From the NCBI GenBank assembly GCA_963678705.1, contig OY783204.1, forward strand, positions 21,276,759 to 21,340,758: a DNA stretch of 64,000 bases, written 5' to 3'. Below the pieces are notes generated by a model. The model saw only the letters and a list, made by a program, of their open reading frames with translations. It ran no database searches and was not told the origin of the DNA. Positions within the stretch are counted from its first letter, which is position 1; the number at the start of each line of letters is the position of its first letter. This document shows positions 27,101 to 35,296 of the stretch, piece after piece. The DNA is from Panorpa germanica. Taxonomy: Eukaryota; Arthropoda; Insecta; Mecoptera; Panorpidae. A program made the translations under genes and the position numbers.

Positions 27101-30100
27101 TACATAATATAATTCTATTACATAATTAACATTTAATATCATTAAAAATAAAAGGTAAGTGCGACATATGCGTACTTACAACACACTTGTCTGTGGCACA
27201 ACTTTACCGGTTATGACAGTTCTAATGTTATTCGTTTTTTCAACAACACCGTACACATGCTTTGCTTTGAATAATTTTTTACCTTTTTCATCGTTCTGGC
27301 CATGTATTATATTATTAACTACAGGTTGAAATCCATATTTTATTATTTTCCCCATAGTTATAATTTTTTTTTAATGTTATTAAATGTTTGTTTTGATCCC
27401 ACTGTGTTCACCAATCAAGCACCTGAGAGCGCTCGCTCCGACTGCAGTGCTGCCTCTATATTTCACGCACGATCCCTATAGGTTTCGTTGAGCGAAAAGA
27501 AGAATATCTTATCTTTTTGTTTCCGCTTTTGCCCTAGTGTTATTATTTTGACAATAATTAAGCAATTTGTAGGTTAATATGTCATTTAAATTCTTTCAGT
27601 ATATGTCTATTTATTGCGTTTATCAATTTGAGTTGTAATTTTGAAGAAATCTTGTGAATACTACATTTATTAAACTACTTATCTCATAATGTTAATGAGT
27701 GATAAATTACCACAAGAAATACTAAAATGTTTCGACAAATTCTTCATACTTTGGGAGAAAACAGATTTTCCAACCAACACGATTACTCAAAGATCAACAG
27801 ATTCAGCATTTCAATTAGCATGTTATATAGAAAAAACTACAAAAACATTGAACGACGAACAGTACACCTCATTCGAAAATGTACTCAGAAGTCAGCTCTT
27901 AAAAGAAAGCAATAAATCTATTCACTTTATGAAAGCAGATATTAATAATGCATGTGATAGAGTATTGGAAAAATATCTAACAAATCCAAATCTTAAATCT
28001 GAAATAGTAAACATGGGAATAACAAGTTATATAAAATTATGCGGTCGTGAACGATTTCAAGAAGTTTTATCAAAGAATATTTTATTAGGGGAATCGTATC
28101 AAACAACACAATGTTTTATTGAAGATAATTTACAAAATCTAAATCCGCTAGAGTTGCATAGCGAGTTACTTATATTAAAATATCTTCAGTTGTTGAAAAA
28201 AGGGCATACAGAAGAAGTTAAAGAATCTATTAATAAAATATTTGAAGATATCAACGAAGAAAATATAAATATCTTATTAAATATATTATTAAGTCAATAC
28301 CAAACTGAATTAGATGCAAAGGAATTAAATACATTTATTCTAATGAGTTTGATGTCGAAGACTAATGATTCGGATAATACCATTTGGGGAATACTATTTA
28401 AAGACATAAATCGGTTAATTTCATTATGCCTAAAATATCCAAGAGTATTGTTACAAGTTGGACATTTCTTTGTTTTATATAAAGAGAAAGCTATTGCAGA
28501 ACAAAAAGGCAATCAGCTACCCATTGAGATTATTAATAATGCTTTGCAGATATTAACAGAAGATATTCAAATAAATAATAAAATAAATTTGTTGTTTTGT
28601 AATAGTGATCATAAATATATAAATGATCTACATGCAATTACAGATTATAAAAAGCAATTGTAATGAACGTTTCTTTCAAAATAAACTGTTTCTGCAAAAA
28701 TGGAATATATTATTTTTATTTTATGATGTTATCTGATAGCGAATATATTTGGTATATAGTTGTATTCAATGTTGTATTCGTATGTTAATTAAATTTTGTA
28801 ATTGATTTTTTCTGAAATTAATATTTCAGAATGAGTATTATGGTATTATAAAAGTAGGTAATCCAGCTCGAAACTTTCGAGTAATTTTGGATACTGCTTG
28901 GGGGCACACTTGGATTGTTTCGAAACATTGTCCTATTACAACGATAGGATGCCGTAAGTACATTTTCATATAAACAATTACATCGTTTAAAATAAAATCT
29001 TCTTTAACAAAACATTTTTTGTAGTGGGTGCAAATAAATATAATTCTGATCGATCTTCAACGTATCATCCAAATGGAAAAACATTTTCAATCAGTTCACC
29101 TACTTTTGGAACACTTTCAGGATTTTTTTCAATAGACGACTTCTATGTAAGAGTTTTTAAATTACGTAATCAATCAAATGTGACGATGTGAAATGTGAGA
29201 GTACATTATGTTTAAATAATTGTTTGATGAGATTAATGCTTCTTATAATTAATTTTTATTCATTTCCCTCCTTACCTTATTAATTTGTTTTTAACAGTTC
29301 TCAGCGCTTTGTTCCTAATCCCAGTGCCTCCTTTTCTTACCATTCTAGCCCTTATCGTTTCCGTTCTTGCACTTTCGATTAAATCCCTCTGTACCGCTAT
29401 CCACACTTCCAGCACATCTTATAACATTTTAAATGTATAGATTGGACATCTTCGGGTCAATCAAACTACCTTCGGTGAAGCTACTGCAGTGCCTTGGCCT
29501 TATTTCTTTTCTAAGGGTGATGGAGTTGTGGGTTTAGGCTACAAACGATTAACAGAAGGCGATACACTACCAATATTTTATAATATTATAAGTCAAGGCT
29601 TGATCAAAAACCCTGTATTTTCGTTCTATATAAATAGGTATTTCCATTTACTGCAACTTGTATTATCTAATTGAACACTATTTACATTTTGTATATATAA
29701 CGCATTGTCTTTCAGAGACCCTTCTACAGATCATGCTGGTGTCTTAGTATTTGGAGACTCTGGAAGTAAACACATAAATGGGTCTTTTACTTATCTCCCC
29801 GTGACTAGACAAGCTTACTGGCAGTTCAACATGGAAAAGTATAAACATAAAAGAGAATGATAAAAATATTTGTAAATTTATCATTTCCATTATTTTTCTA
29901 TTTTCAGAGTGTATATACAATTTGGTGGAAGTAGAACATTTAGTTTCTGTAAAACTGGATGTCAAGCAATTGCTGATACAAGTACAAATGTGATTGAAGG
30001 ACCTCCAGCAGAAATTGATAAAATAAATCAACTACTTTCAGCAACAAGACTAATTTTTGGAAGATCTGAGGTTTACTATTCAATATATAATTTGCTTAGA

Positions 30101-30460
30101 CCTGTTACATTTCTAATAACCCATTTGCAATGTTTGCAGGTAAATTGTGGATGGATTCGAAAAATGCCGCATATTTCTTTTCAACTAGCTGGTAAAAATT
30201 TTACCATTCATGGACAAGATATTGTAGAACAGGTAAAAGAAAGTTTAGAAGTAGCTTTACAAATATTTTATAAAATGATTTTAAATTCCAACAATTAGAT
30301 GACCTGGAGGGGTTTAAAAATCTGTTTGTCTGTATTCGTACATTCTGGATTCACTGGTGAAGATGCCAACATCTGGTCTTTAGGAGGTGCTTTTCTGTCA
30401 AGATATTACACAACGTTTAATCTCAATGATAATACTGTTGGATTTGCTAACTTGAGATAA
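18145..30460 (+). CDS. Pepsin-like (cathepsin D-like) aspartic protease with altered active-site motifs
   Basis: Secreted or lysosomal A1-family aspartic protease fold. Nine exons: 18145-18212, 18330-18540, 28830-28953, 29025-29146, 29441-29637, 29716-29838, 29908-30070, 30140-30232 and 30299-30460; 420 aa. Residues 1-16 (MLRLIFLFVIFGSSFC) are a signal peptide; a basic propeptide (ARRQSPRRLL) follows. The first catalytic Asp114 is in DTAWGHTWIVS instead of DTGSSNLWVPS; the second, Asp305, is in ADTSTN instead of ADTGTS. The flap reads SSPTFGTLSGFF, lacking the usual YG(S/T)GS and its tyrosine. The rest is canonical: GVVGLGY, PVFSFYINRDPS, PVTRQAYWQF, WSLGGAFLSRYYTTFN. Intron 2 (18541-28829) is 10.3 kb and contains two other genes and a retrotransposon. 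AATAAA follows near 30584. The fold is certain; whether the protein is an active protease is doubtful. Confidence 0.88.
19380..20128 (-). repeat. 3' LTR of the Gypsy element
   Basis: 749 bp. By eye it matches the other LTR along its whole length except for one extra T near its left edge (AAAATTTG versus AAAATTG). Ends are TG...CA with a short TGTTGTAA/TTACAACA inverted repeat. Confidence 0.95.
20129..20413 (-). repeat. Duplicated polypurine-tract / LTR-junction segment inside the element
   Basis: Between the end of gag-pol and the 3' LTR. On the minus strand two successive segments have the same layout: a TTTTGTTTT-type run, an ATACGTGTCCC or ATGCGTTCC box, a purine tract (GAAAGGGGG, then GGTTGAGGAG) and TGTTGT. 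The inner one (about 20236-20283) reads GAAAGGGGG|TGTTGTGATATG, which looks like a relic of an older tract and LTR start; the outer one abuts the real LTR. Confidence 0.6.
20414..25363 (-). CDS. Gag-Pol polyprotein of the Gypsy element
   Basis: One uninterrupted frame of 1649 codons. Order: an N-terminal gag region with a DUF1759-type block (LTVFDGEYINWQSF, then EKMHYLKLNLSGEP, about residues 118-165); a CCHC knuckle CNHCKKSGHTEKYC (~326); protease with FLLDTGSQISL (~451); reverse transcriptase with VVDFRKLNEQ, FSTLDLASGFHQVP and the catalytic YLDDVVIFG (~856); RNase H (TTDASKYAIGAVLS, TTERELLAVVW, VTDHQALTWL); integrase with an HHCC finger (TAGHLGVSK ... CVSCQKNK, ~1314) and the D,D35E triad in DIVYLP, LTDQGTNFMS (~1438) and GALERVHRTL. 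PR-RT-RH-IN order and RT motifs are Ty3/Gypsy; the gag block is of the kind usual in BEL/Pao. No stop or frameshift interrupts it. Confidence 0.96.
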   Translation of the reverse strand: MAPNVHSLTLVENTINLINEFSKNLEVQSTSLTIVELKIKNLDKAWVKYSSIVEALLPTLKNEEASAIVSKSMEVESIYDDTLIYLLNYKQTFENDTHIVDDSKSIDSIKNLNLSPMQLTVFDGEYINWQSFMELFTNLIRNNSKLSSIEKMHYLKLNLSGEPLKLIKNYPLTNDNYEIVWNILCKRYDNKVALIETCLNNLINYNVIRLESEINIKKLLDEINESIRALTELGIYSNHSDFMLIHILKTKLDFNSSKEWENRNNSELPTLNEFTEFLERRWRNLERRRHIKVKTYPSVPNSNSKPVSSKQIPNKVETKTKNLFCNHCKKSGHTEKYCFIKKENLDTGNPIAQVNTCREATILSEPSTCCERSKHLISDGSQVSFTNKTQHNSNNELCFFYDFDEINTGNLQNNNDILSFDSKNKNVKAKQTVDTVQFKMVAAKAKTVSFLLDTGSQISLIKQNILNNNVRINNKSKILLKGISEGTPYTLGSLKTSIILDSNKSKQTLQVVSENFPIKHDGIIGLDILRKLNAVINLKMNSVQFSECGKVIELPLININNIVLPARTRKIIPMSGSTVGVCVARELLPEVFLANALIKPVKNIFYISIINSSIKNIILSNFKPNIIPIDQFSIYHFSKSSPNNRKELLLNNLNLSHVNSELVTELIEICDSFNDIFFLPGDKLSCTSALSHKIKINSSKPVNVKPYRLPHAQKEIVEKHIQELLVNNIIEESDSPYNAPLLVVPKKPDALGNKQFRVVVDFRKLNEQTTSDAYPLPLIHDILDQLSGAKFFSTLDLASGFHQVPMLPEDKEKTAFSANFKHYQFVRMPFGLKGAPPMFQRLMSHVLTGLQGIDCLIYLDDVVIFGKNISEHNQRLKNVFSKLREHNLKLQPSKCNFLHKDLIYLGHVINETGILPDPSKVEAIKNFPIPNSPKQIKTFLGMSGYYRRHIPHYAEIAKPLYNAANSNVKVLEWSDQCDESFKTLKNKLTISPVLQYPDFSKNFVVTTDASKYAIGAVLSQGTIKESHPIAYASRTLNKAQQNYTTTERELLAVVWAVAHFRPYLYGKFFSIVTDHQALTWLMSIKDPSSRLMRWRIKLEEYNYEVIYRPGSSIPHVDALSRVYSLQVETMDVTYENYLEIIKNKIIINNKVIEHDKSLYDAPTSFSLVDFVSKDFKNSIGNSPELINKFSSINAFLIQEKEVSEIAYVEIDTRFIICLIIKEFHFNLPNYKEIFLALVNLKNFCTLHKITNIAMNRFESELSKLDFAQIRTMLRHIFDKTNIIVHIYNDTILKISDPELINNVISEFHVNPTAGHLGVSKTIKRLKSHFKFPSMIRKVKNFIRQCVSCQKNKVCKLNKCPLTITSTSKHSFERLALDIVYLPKKDDNDKYKYLLTIQDDLTKFTEAIPIINQEANTVAKALVTNVICRYGVPNMILTDQGTNFMSKIFKDICKLLKIKQLKTTAFRPATNGALERVHRTLAEYLRNFCKKQDDWINWIPYAMFVYNTTPHTATGFTPFELIYGHKANLPSIFYKEPIEVNTYNNFIVELKHRLQVARELAINNLVKSKEKTKLYFDKRVNSLFTPEVNELVLLRNEQLPTKGQSKKLLPLYVGPYKVTKIISPVNTEILIGKKHTVVHNNRLKRFCTNE
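25673..25992 (-). repeat. Tandem repeat (85-bp unit) in the Gypsy leader
   Basis: About four units of 85 bp, the last three nearly identical (AAATATTCAAAAGTATTGAA ... GGATGCTACTAATAGATAGG). It lies in the ~1.07-kb untranslated leader between the 5' LTR and the gag-pol start at 25363. Confidence 0.88.
26436..27183 (-). repeat. 5' LTR of the Gypsy element
   Basis: 748 bp, matching the 3' LTR. In the transcript direction its first bases are TGTTGTAAGTACG: they supply an in-frame TAA to the disrupted host exon and also a consensus-like splice donor (GTAAGT). Confidence 0.95.
27356..27688. promoter_or_regulatory. Divergent promoter region, SWIM gene / 324-aa gene
   Basis: 333 bp between two outward-facing start codons inside the protease intron. 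A GC-richer patch at 27410-27485 (AGCACCTGAGAGCGCTCGCTCCGACTG region) stands out in AT-rich DNA and is the probable shared promoter core. Confidence 0.5.
27689..28663 (+). CDS. Intronless gene of unknown family, 324 aa, nested in the protease intron
   Basis: A single open frame of 324 codons with AATAAA at 28680-28685, only 17 bases after the stop, and a plausible divergent promoter upstream; it is therefore a real gene rather than chance. I do not recognise the family. The protein is leucine-, isoleucine-, asparagine- and glutamate-rich, with few glycines and prolines; no signal peptide, transmembrane segment or zinc motif is visible. The pattern (ELLILKYLQLLKKGHTEEV, NINILLNILLSQYQ, DINRLISLCLKYPRVLLQVG) suggests an all-helical, possibly repeat-type scaffold. 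The first ATG (MLMSDK) is used here; the second, two codons on, is equally possible. Lack of introns, unlike all neighbours, is compatible with an old retrocopy. Confidence 0.8.
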   Translation: MLMSDKLPQEILKCFDKFFILWEKTDFPTNTITQRSTDSAFQLACYIEKTTKTLNDEQYTSFENVLRSQLLKESNKSIHFMKADINNACDRVLEKYLTNPNLKSEIVNMGITSYIKLCGRERFQEVLSKNILLGESYQTTQCFIEDNLQNLNPLELHSELLILKYLQLLKKGHTEEVKESINKIFEDINEENINILLNILLSQYQTELDAKELNTFILMSLMSKTNDSDNTIWGILFKDINRLISLCLKYPRVLLQVGHFFVLYKEKAIAEQKGNQLPIEIINNALQILTEDIQINNKINLLFCNSDHKYINDLHAITDYKKQL

Positions 30461-31186
30461 AGTTTAATATTCAATTTCACGCTATTATTACCATCATGCT
30501 TTCAATTTATGATAAGATAAACTTAATTTTATATTTGTAATGAATAATTGATATTTCTATTAATAATGTTTTATTAAAAAAAAATAAAGTTTATATTTAA
30601 AAAAAGTTACATTAGTCTTTGTTTTGTAATCCATTCTTTGTTGCTATATTACTTCTTGATAAACTTACTTTAGTGTAATAATTATATAACATTAGGTACT
30701 AAGATAAAATGTGTAAATATTTATTACTAGTGCATTACATTTGATTAAATATTTTACTGTTCCCAACATTGAATAGACAAAGCCTTAGTTTCTGACTTTT
30801 TTACTACTGCACCTTGCATTTCGTATATAAAATTTATAATAGTAACATTAATATTTAAAACTATTAAATAAAGTGTCTGTGAATAGACACCAAAATAGCA
30901 AAGTCGTTTTCTTTGGATTTATTTCTCAATTTCTAATAATTTGTTAATTAGTTTGAAATCAGATAAGGAAACAAATTAATTTCATAAATATAAATAAATA
31001 ATATTGTGCAAAAATTTGCGTAACCAAAATAAATTGTTTGTATATAAAATTGTAATTAAATAACTAAAAAATATCTTGAGATTAAGTAAAAAGAGATCAT
31101 ACAATTTAAAGGTGTTCTTTTTTCACAAAAGAGAGATATAAGTCGATGAACTAAAAAAAAAATATATTTTCTGCTTTCCGTTCGAT
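30461..31186. other. 3' UTRs and convergent intergenic space
   Basis: Holds the 3' end of the protease (AATAAA near 30584) and, on the other strand, that of BAG2 (a TTTATT, i.e. AATAAA in reverse, near 30917). No other feature is seen. Confidence 0.5.
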
Positions 31187-32306
31187 TTAACTGATTTGTT
31201 TAACTTTATGGGTTTTGTCAAAATAATCCATTAGACCTTGTAAACGTTTCTTCACCTTCTTTTGATCATCCAATGTGCATCCCAAAACAGCTGTTTCAAA
31301 TGCCTTGTCTGATGGACCCGAGGGTGCAGATGTGCAAGAATTTTGAAATGCTTCACACCTTGCACGAGATGCACTCCAATCAGTTTGAGATTCCAGAACA
31401 AGTCGATCAATTAATGCATTAACCTAAAATAATTAATCTTAGAGCTGCGCAATACTATGATTATTATGTTACACTATTGTATCAATAACTACCTGGTGAA
31501 GAGCATCTTCTTGTTGATCATCACGAGTAGTGCGCACTGTGAGCTCAACAGTGTGACAACGTGATGTAATTCTGTCACAATAACGGGTTACTTCATCTTT
31601 TTCGTCTAAAATTTTTTATATTAGACATCTACTCATTCATGTTGCATAACTTTTACAAAAACATTCTACTTACATTCGTCTAAATCGTTTAAAGTTTCTG
31701 AATTTCGTAGTGAATCAAGGGTGCCCAGTAGGTCATCTTTTTCTTCTTCCAGGCGTGTTGCATCTCTTCTAAATCGTTCAACGTGAACTTCTACTTGATC
31801 CAATAATGTAATTAATCTGTAATTATATTTAGCTGAAATAGTTTTTTTTTTAAATTAAATAATAAATTTAATTAGTTTTATAAAGTAGATCTACTTTTCC
31901 TTTTGTGTTCCCATTGAAAACGCCTACCAAAATAACAGAATGTTGTCTAATTTTGAAAACAAATAAAAAATGAATTCAAATATGAAACAAATATTGACAG
32001 ATGTATTTAATACGACGCAATATGTCGTATATTAGTTCAATACATTTTTGCTTAAAAAGATTCTAATTCAAATAATACAATATATTTAGAATGAGGTAAT
32101 TACTCGAAAATATTAAAATCTAATTATAAAACATAATAATATTCTAACCTATCTTTCGGTGCTTGTGTGATTGAACTTTCCGATTCATCAATTCGTGGGA
32201 GTAGAGATAAAATTCCTGACGGAGAACTTGGTCCAGGCATACTGCTTGATGAATTTGCTTCTCCAGGTGATGTAAGAGTATGACACCCTGGTGCATCTAC
32301 TTCCAT
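31187..32306 (-). CDS. BAG family co-chaperone BAG2
   Basis: BAG2-type co-chaperone: nucleotide-exchange factor for Hsp70/Hsc70 and inhibitor of the CHIP ubiquitin ligase, cytosolic. Four exons: 32149-32306, 31674-31816, 31493-31605 and 31187-31423, total 216 aa (human BAG2 is 211). Blocks that match the vertebrate protein: LLDQVEVHVERFRRDAT with EEEKDDLL (N-terminal coiled coil), RCHTVELTVRTTRDDQQEDALHQ, SCTSAPSGPSDKAFETAVLGC and LDDQKKVKKRLQGLMDYF (C-terminal BAG/BNB domain). The start is the first ATG in the open frame (MEVDAPGCHT); the frame remains open a little farther upstream without an ATG, so a 5' exon could add residues. The N-terminal ~50 residues are Ser/Pro-rich and unlike vertebrates. 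Confidence 0.92.
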
Positions 32307-33108
32307 TGATACCTCCGTGTCCTTTGATATCGCCTGGTACGGCAAAAATAATTGATCGAAGGATGCCAGTTTTTTATTTATTTAATAATACACACTAATT
32401 TTAAAACTAATATAATTTAGTTCTTTACAATTCAATACTTTTTGTGTATATTATTTCTCGAACTGTCAATAACTGACAACAGGTATTAGATAAAAATAAA
32501 AAACTTCAAAGAACGAACTCGAACGATCTATTTCATCTATTTCGAGAATATACTGTAGAGTGAAGTTGTTAATAGGTGAGTCAAACTGTAGCAATCGGAA
32601 TATACTACAAATATAACCGCGAATTTAAATTGCAGATATTCAACAAATGTGTTTTAACTTAAAAAAATTAAATATATGTGAATAAATTTTAAAATGTATG
32701 TTAGTTATAAATAAAAAACATTTATGACTAAATTAACTAATTTAAAACTAAATATATTAAGTTAAAATTCTTACATTTTTATTTATTTCATTTTCAATTG
32801 TTTATTATTTAGGAAATAAATATTATTATGTATAACAGTATTATTTCTAATACGTTTTAAAATAGAATAAATTATAGTATTGGTTTTTTTGTTCATTCAG
32901 GGGTATATATATTCTTCTACAATATCTCGAAATAATTCCACCTGCATTATTAAATTTTAAACAATATTGGTCAACAAATATATCGAATTTATATTAAAAA
33001 AGTAACAGATTCAATAATAAATATATAGATAGTGTATAATTAAAGTATAGATTATAAGTAATTAATTAAAAGTATAGATTGAAAAAGCAGATATTTAAAA
33101 CAATATGT
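32307..33108. other. AT-rich upstream region of BAG2
   Basis: Should contain the BAG2 promoter. Apart from one small palindrome downstream at about 32010-32030 (ATACGAC...GTCGTAT, within a BAG2 intron) nothing defined is visible. No gene. Confidence 0.4.
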
Positions 33109-33116
33109 ATATGAAC

Positions 33117-34032
33117 CAGTGGCGTAGCTAGGTAACCAAAGACCCCGGTGCAAAAAAAAACTTGGGCCCTAACTAAATTATTTAGGTGTTATCAAGTCAA
33201 AATATATATATTACAGGTTTTACAGGTGAAGAGTTTAGGAACGTATACTTGGATTAGTAATATTGATATTAAGCAATAAAAAAAAGTAAATCAAAATCAC
33301 AAAAATCAAAAGGTTTATGCACGTATGTATGTACAACACTTTATTGTGCATAAAACATTAATTAAGTATATTACACACCAAGGGAAGAAAGTAGGACATT
33401 TCAACCCGCGTGTAAAACTGACTCCGTTAGAATTGGCAAACACGCGGACTGGAATATCTTACTTTCTTCGCTGGCATGTATATTATTTTTCACCATATTT
33501 GTAACCGAAATTTTAAATTTCTGCCACTGTTTTGGGAGGTTTAAAAGTAATTCATAAAATGTTTCACTCATGTAAATCAGATCTGTTCGATCACGATCAT
33601 TGTTTGCAAGACACAGGAATACGGCCACCGGTTATTACTGCATACCTCACAACAATGCTTAGCTGGTCTACCTTCGATAAATCTAAATCTAAACTGTTTT
33701 TTATAAAATGAAATAAAAACTGTGATTTCTCATAAGCCTTAATTTTAAATTAAAAAATTCAAAGTTCAATATCTTTTTACTGGTTCCCTGCAGTTTTTCT
33801 AAAATTTAACGAGATCATTATCTTATTATAATCTGCTAATATGCCAAATTTTAGAAAATATTAAACGGTAACTCTCTGATCGACAGTACTACCTTAAAGT
33901 CGTGTTGCAACCTATTTCATTTACAATTCAAAGGTGGGAGAATTTTTAGCTAGTACAATACGAGGTTTGCTGGTTAAGGTCCGAGGGCCCCGGTGCCCAG
34001 CACCGACTGGCCTATACCTAGCTACGCCAGTG
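33117..34032. mobile_element. hAT-type DNA transposon, non-autonomous or decayed
   Basis: 916 bp with inverted ends CAGTGGCGTAGCTAGGTA and (reverse complement of the right end) CACTGGCGTAGCTAGGTA, flanked by a perfect 8-bp duplication ATATGAAC at 33109-33116 and 34033-34040. An 8-bp target duplication with CA-GTGGCG-type ends is the hAT signature. Only a 75-codon minus-strand frame is open inside and it has no recognisable transposase motif. Confidence 0.88.
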
Positions 34033-34040
34033 ATATGAAC

Positions 34041-34726
34041 GTGTATATATGAGAATGTATATATACATTTTTAAGAATAGAGATGTTATTAGGATTGCAT
34101 TGACGTTATTGCAGGCGAACAAAAGTTTTCTTTATTCTAAATGAAATTGTTAATAACTGAATCGCTTACATTCTTATATATACATATATTTGTTTAGAAA
34201 GATAAGAAAAAAAATGTCTACAGGCTTATAATGTCCCCATTTCATGCTTAATCAGTGACTGCGGTATATAGCATGCAAAAATAGTATCAGGGCAATGCGC
34301 CTGTACTCATAAATTAGATAACAAAAAGAAAAGTAACAATGTACATTAAAGCAGCAACAACAACAACAACAACAACCACAACCACAACCGCAATAGCAAA
34401 TGCATGTCTCTTATCAACTACGAGTAGATTACATTGTCCGTAGTGAAGTTAATAAAACATTTCTCATTGCCACCTGGTGGTGGTTTGTTAAACTAATGTA
34501 GCATATGTTTAATTAACTTAATAAATTATTAATTAAGTTAATTTACTTCAGTGACTTATATTAATGAAGGTGTATTTCAAAGTGCAGAGTAGTTGTTTAT
34601 GGGAAATATTATGTTCTTGGTCTTAAATTCTATAAAAAAGAACACAATTTATTTTAGATGATAAAGAAGGCAATATTTCTCTTTTTTTTATTTCTTTAAT
34701 GTATTTATATTATTGTACAACATATT
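34041..34726. other. Intergenic DNA with a CAA microsatellite
   Basis: A CAA/CCA trinucleotide tract at about 34352-34394. A palindromic AT-hairpin (TTAATTAACTTAAT ... ATTAAGTTAATT) lies at about 34510-34545. No gene. Confidence 0.5.
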
Positions 34727-35296
34727 AAGTTTATTGTGTAAAAATTTGAAGTCGATTGGAGTAAATGTGTCGGAGATATAGAGTTTCAAGTCTTCACTTC
34801 TACGGTCTGCTTTCGTGTTACTTTGAAACTTTTAAATGCGGTTTTTCACACATAGCTTTTTCAGAGTCGGTGCCCTGTCTAGCTCAATATTTACTGGACC
34901 GATTCTTTTGAAATTTTGAACAATCTTTCTTTTTAATTTTTTAATTGTAACGTATTTTAAAATAACAAAGTTTCTGATTCTTTTTTTATGAAAAATCGGT
35001 ATTTTGACTTTTAAGTACCGTAAAAAATTGAAAAATCAAAAAAAAAAAGAATAACTCGACAGCGTTACCTGCAGAAACTTATCAACTAATGATCTCATTT
35101 TGGTTTTTCGATTTCAGAAAATCTAGTGATGAGTTATGAGTAGCACCGTAATGTTACTTTATTTTGGGACGTCTGCAGAGATTCGCTGTCAATGCCTCAT
35201 TTCTTGACATTTATTTACGAAAAATTCACAAAGTATTCTTCAAATGTTATTTTATCATGTAGTAATTATAGAAATAATTGTATATTAACTGTGTCG
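34727..35296 (+). repeat. Dispersed repeat family C, copy 1
   Basis: About 570 bp that recurs at 50440-50946 in the same orientation. Shared landmarks are AGTCGATTGGAGTAAA, GTCGGAGATATAGAGT, TTACTGGACCGAT, TATCAACTAATGA and a right end ATGTAGTAATTATAGAAATA. No protein frame. The class of element is unknown. Confidence 0.8.

Larger units (their letters stand above)
19380..27183 (-). mobile_element. Full-length Ty3/Gypsy LTR retrotransposon
   Basis: Element of about 7.8 kb on the minus strand with two LTRs (19380-20128 and 26436-27183), flanked by a 4-bp target duplication CACT (19376-19379 and 27184-27187). LTRs begin TGTTGTAA and end TTACAACA. Just inside the 5' LTR the minus strand reads TGGTGTCAGGTGGGG one base from the LTR edge, a primer-binding site complementary to a tRNA 3' end ...CCTGACACCA (leucine is my guess). 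Next to the 3' LTR is a purine-rich GGTTGAGGAG. A single gag-pol frame is open. No env-like frame is present. It looks complete and young, and might be mobile. Confidence 0.95.
18857..27355 (-). pseudogene. SWIM zinc-finger gene, first exon disrupted by a Gypsy element
   Basis: Two-exon minus-strand gene nested in the protease intron. Exon 1 starts at 27355 (MGKIIKYGFQPVVNN, then KGKKLFKAKHVYGVV) and is interrupted at 27184/19379 by the LTR element; its remainder lies at about 19349-19375. Exon 2 is 18857-19243 and carries a SWIM zinc finger, CTCKAGLGGKCKH, then WGKPTQKQLLEYDKG, ending at 18857. SWIM fingers bind nucleic acid or protein; the family's role here is unknown. Read-through into the LTR meets TAA at once, leaving 59 residues without the finger. 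The best donor (TTCT|GTACGT at 19348) leaves exon 1 in phase 1 while exon 2 needs phase 0; a weaker GAT|GTGAAT at 19357 would fit. So the gene may have been damaged before, or uses the weaker donor. This describes this haplotype only. Confidence 0.75.

Noticed and set aside
32124-32345. BAG2 start at 32345
   Set aside because: That position is a TTG codon; the first ATG in frame is at 32306.
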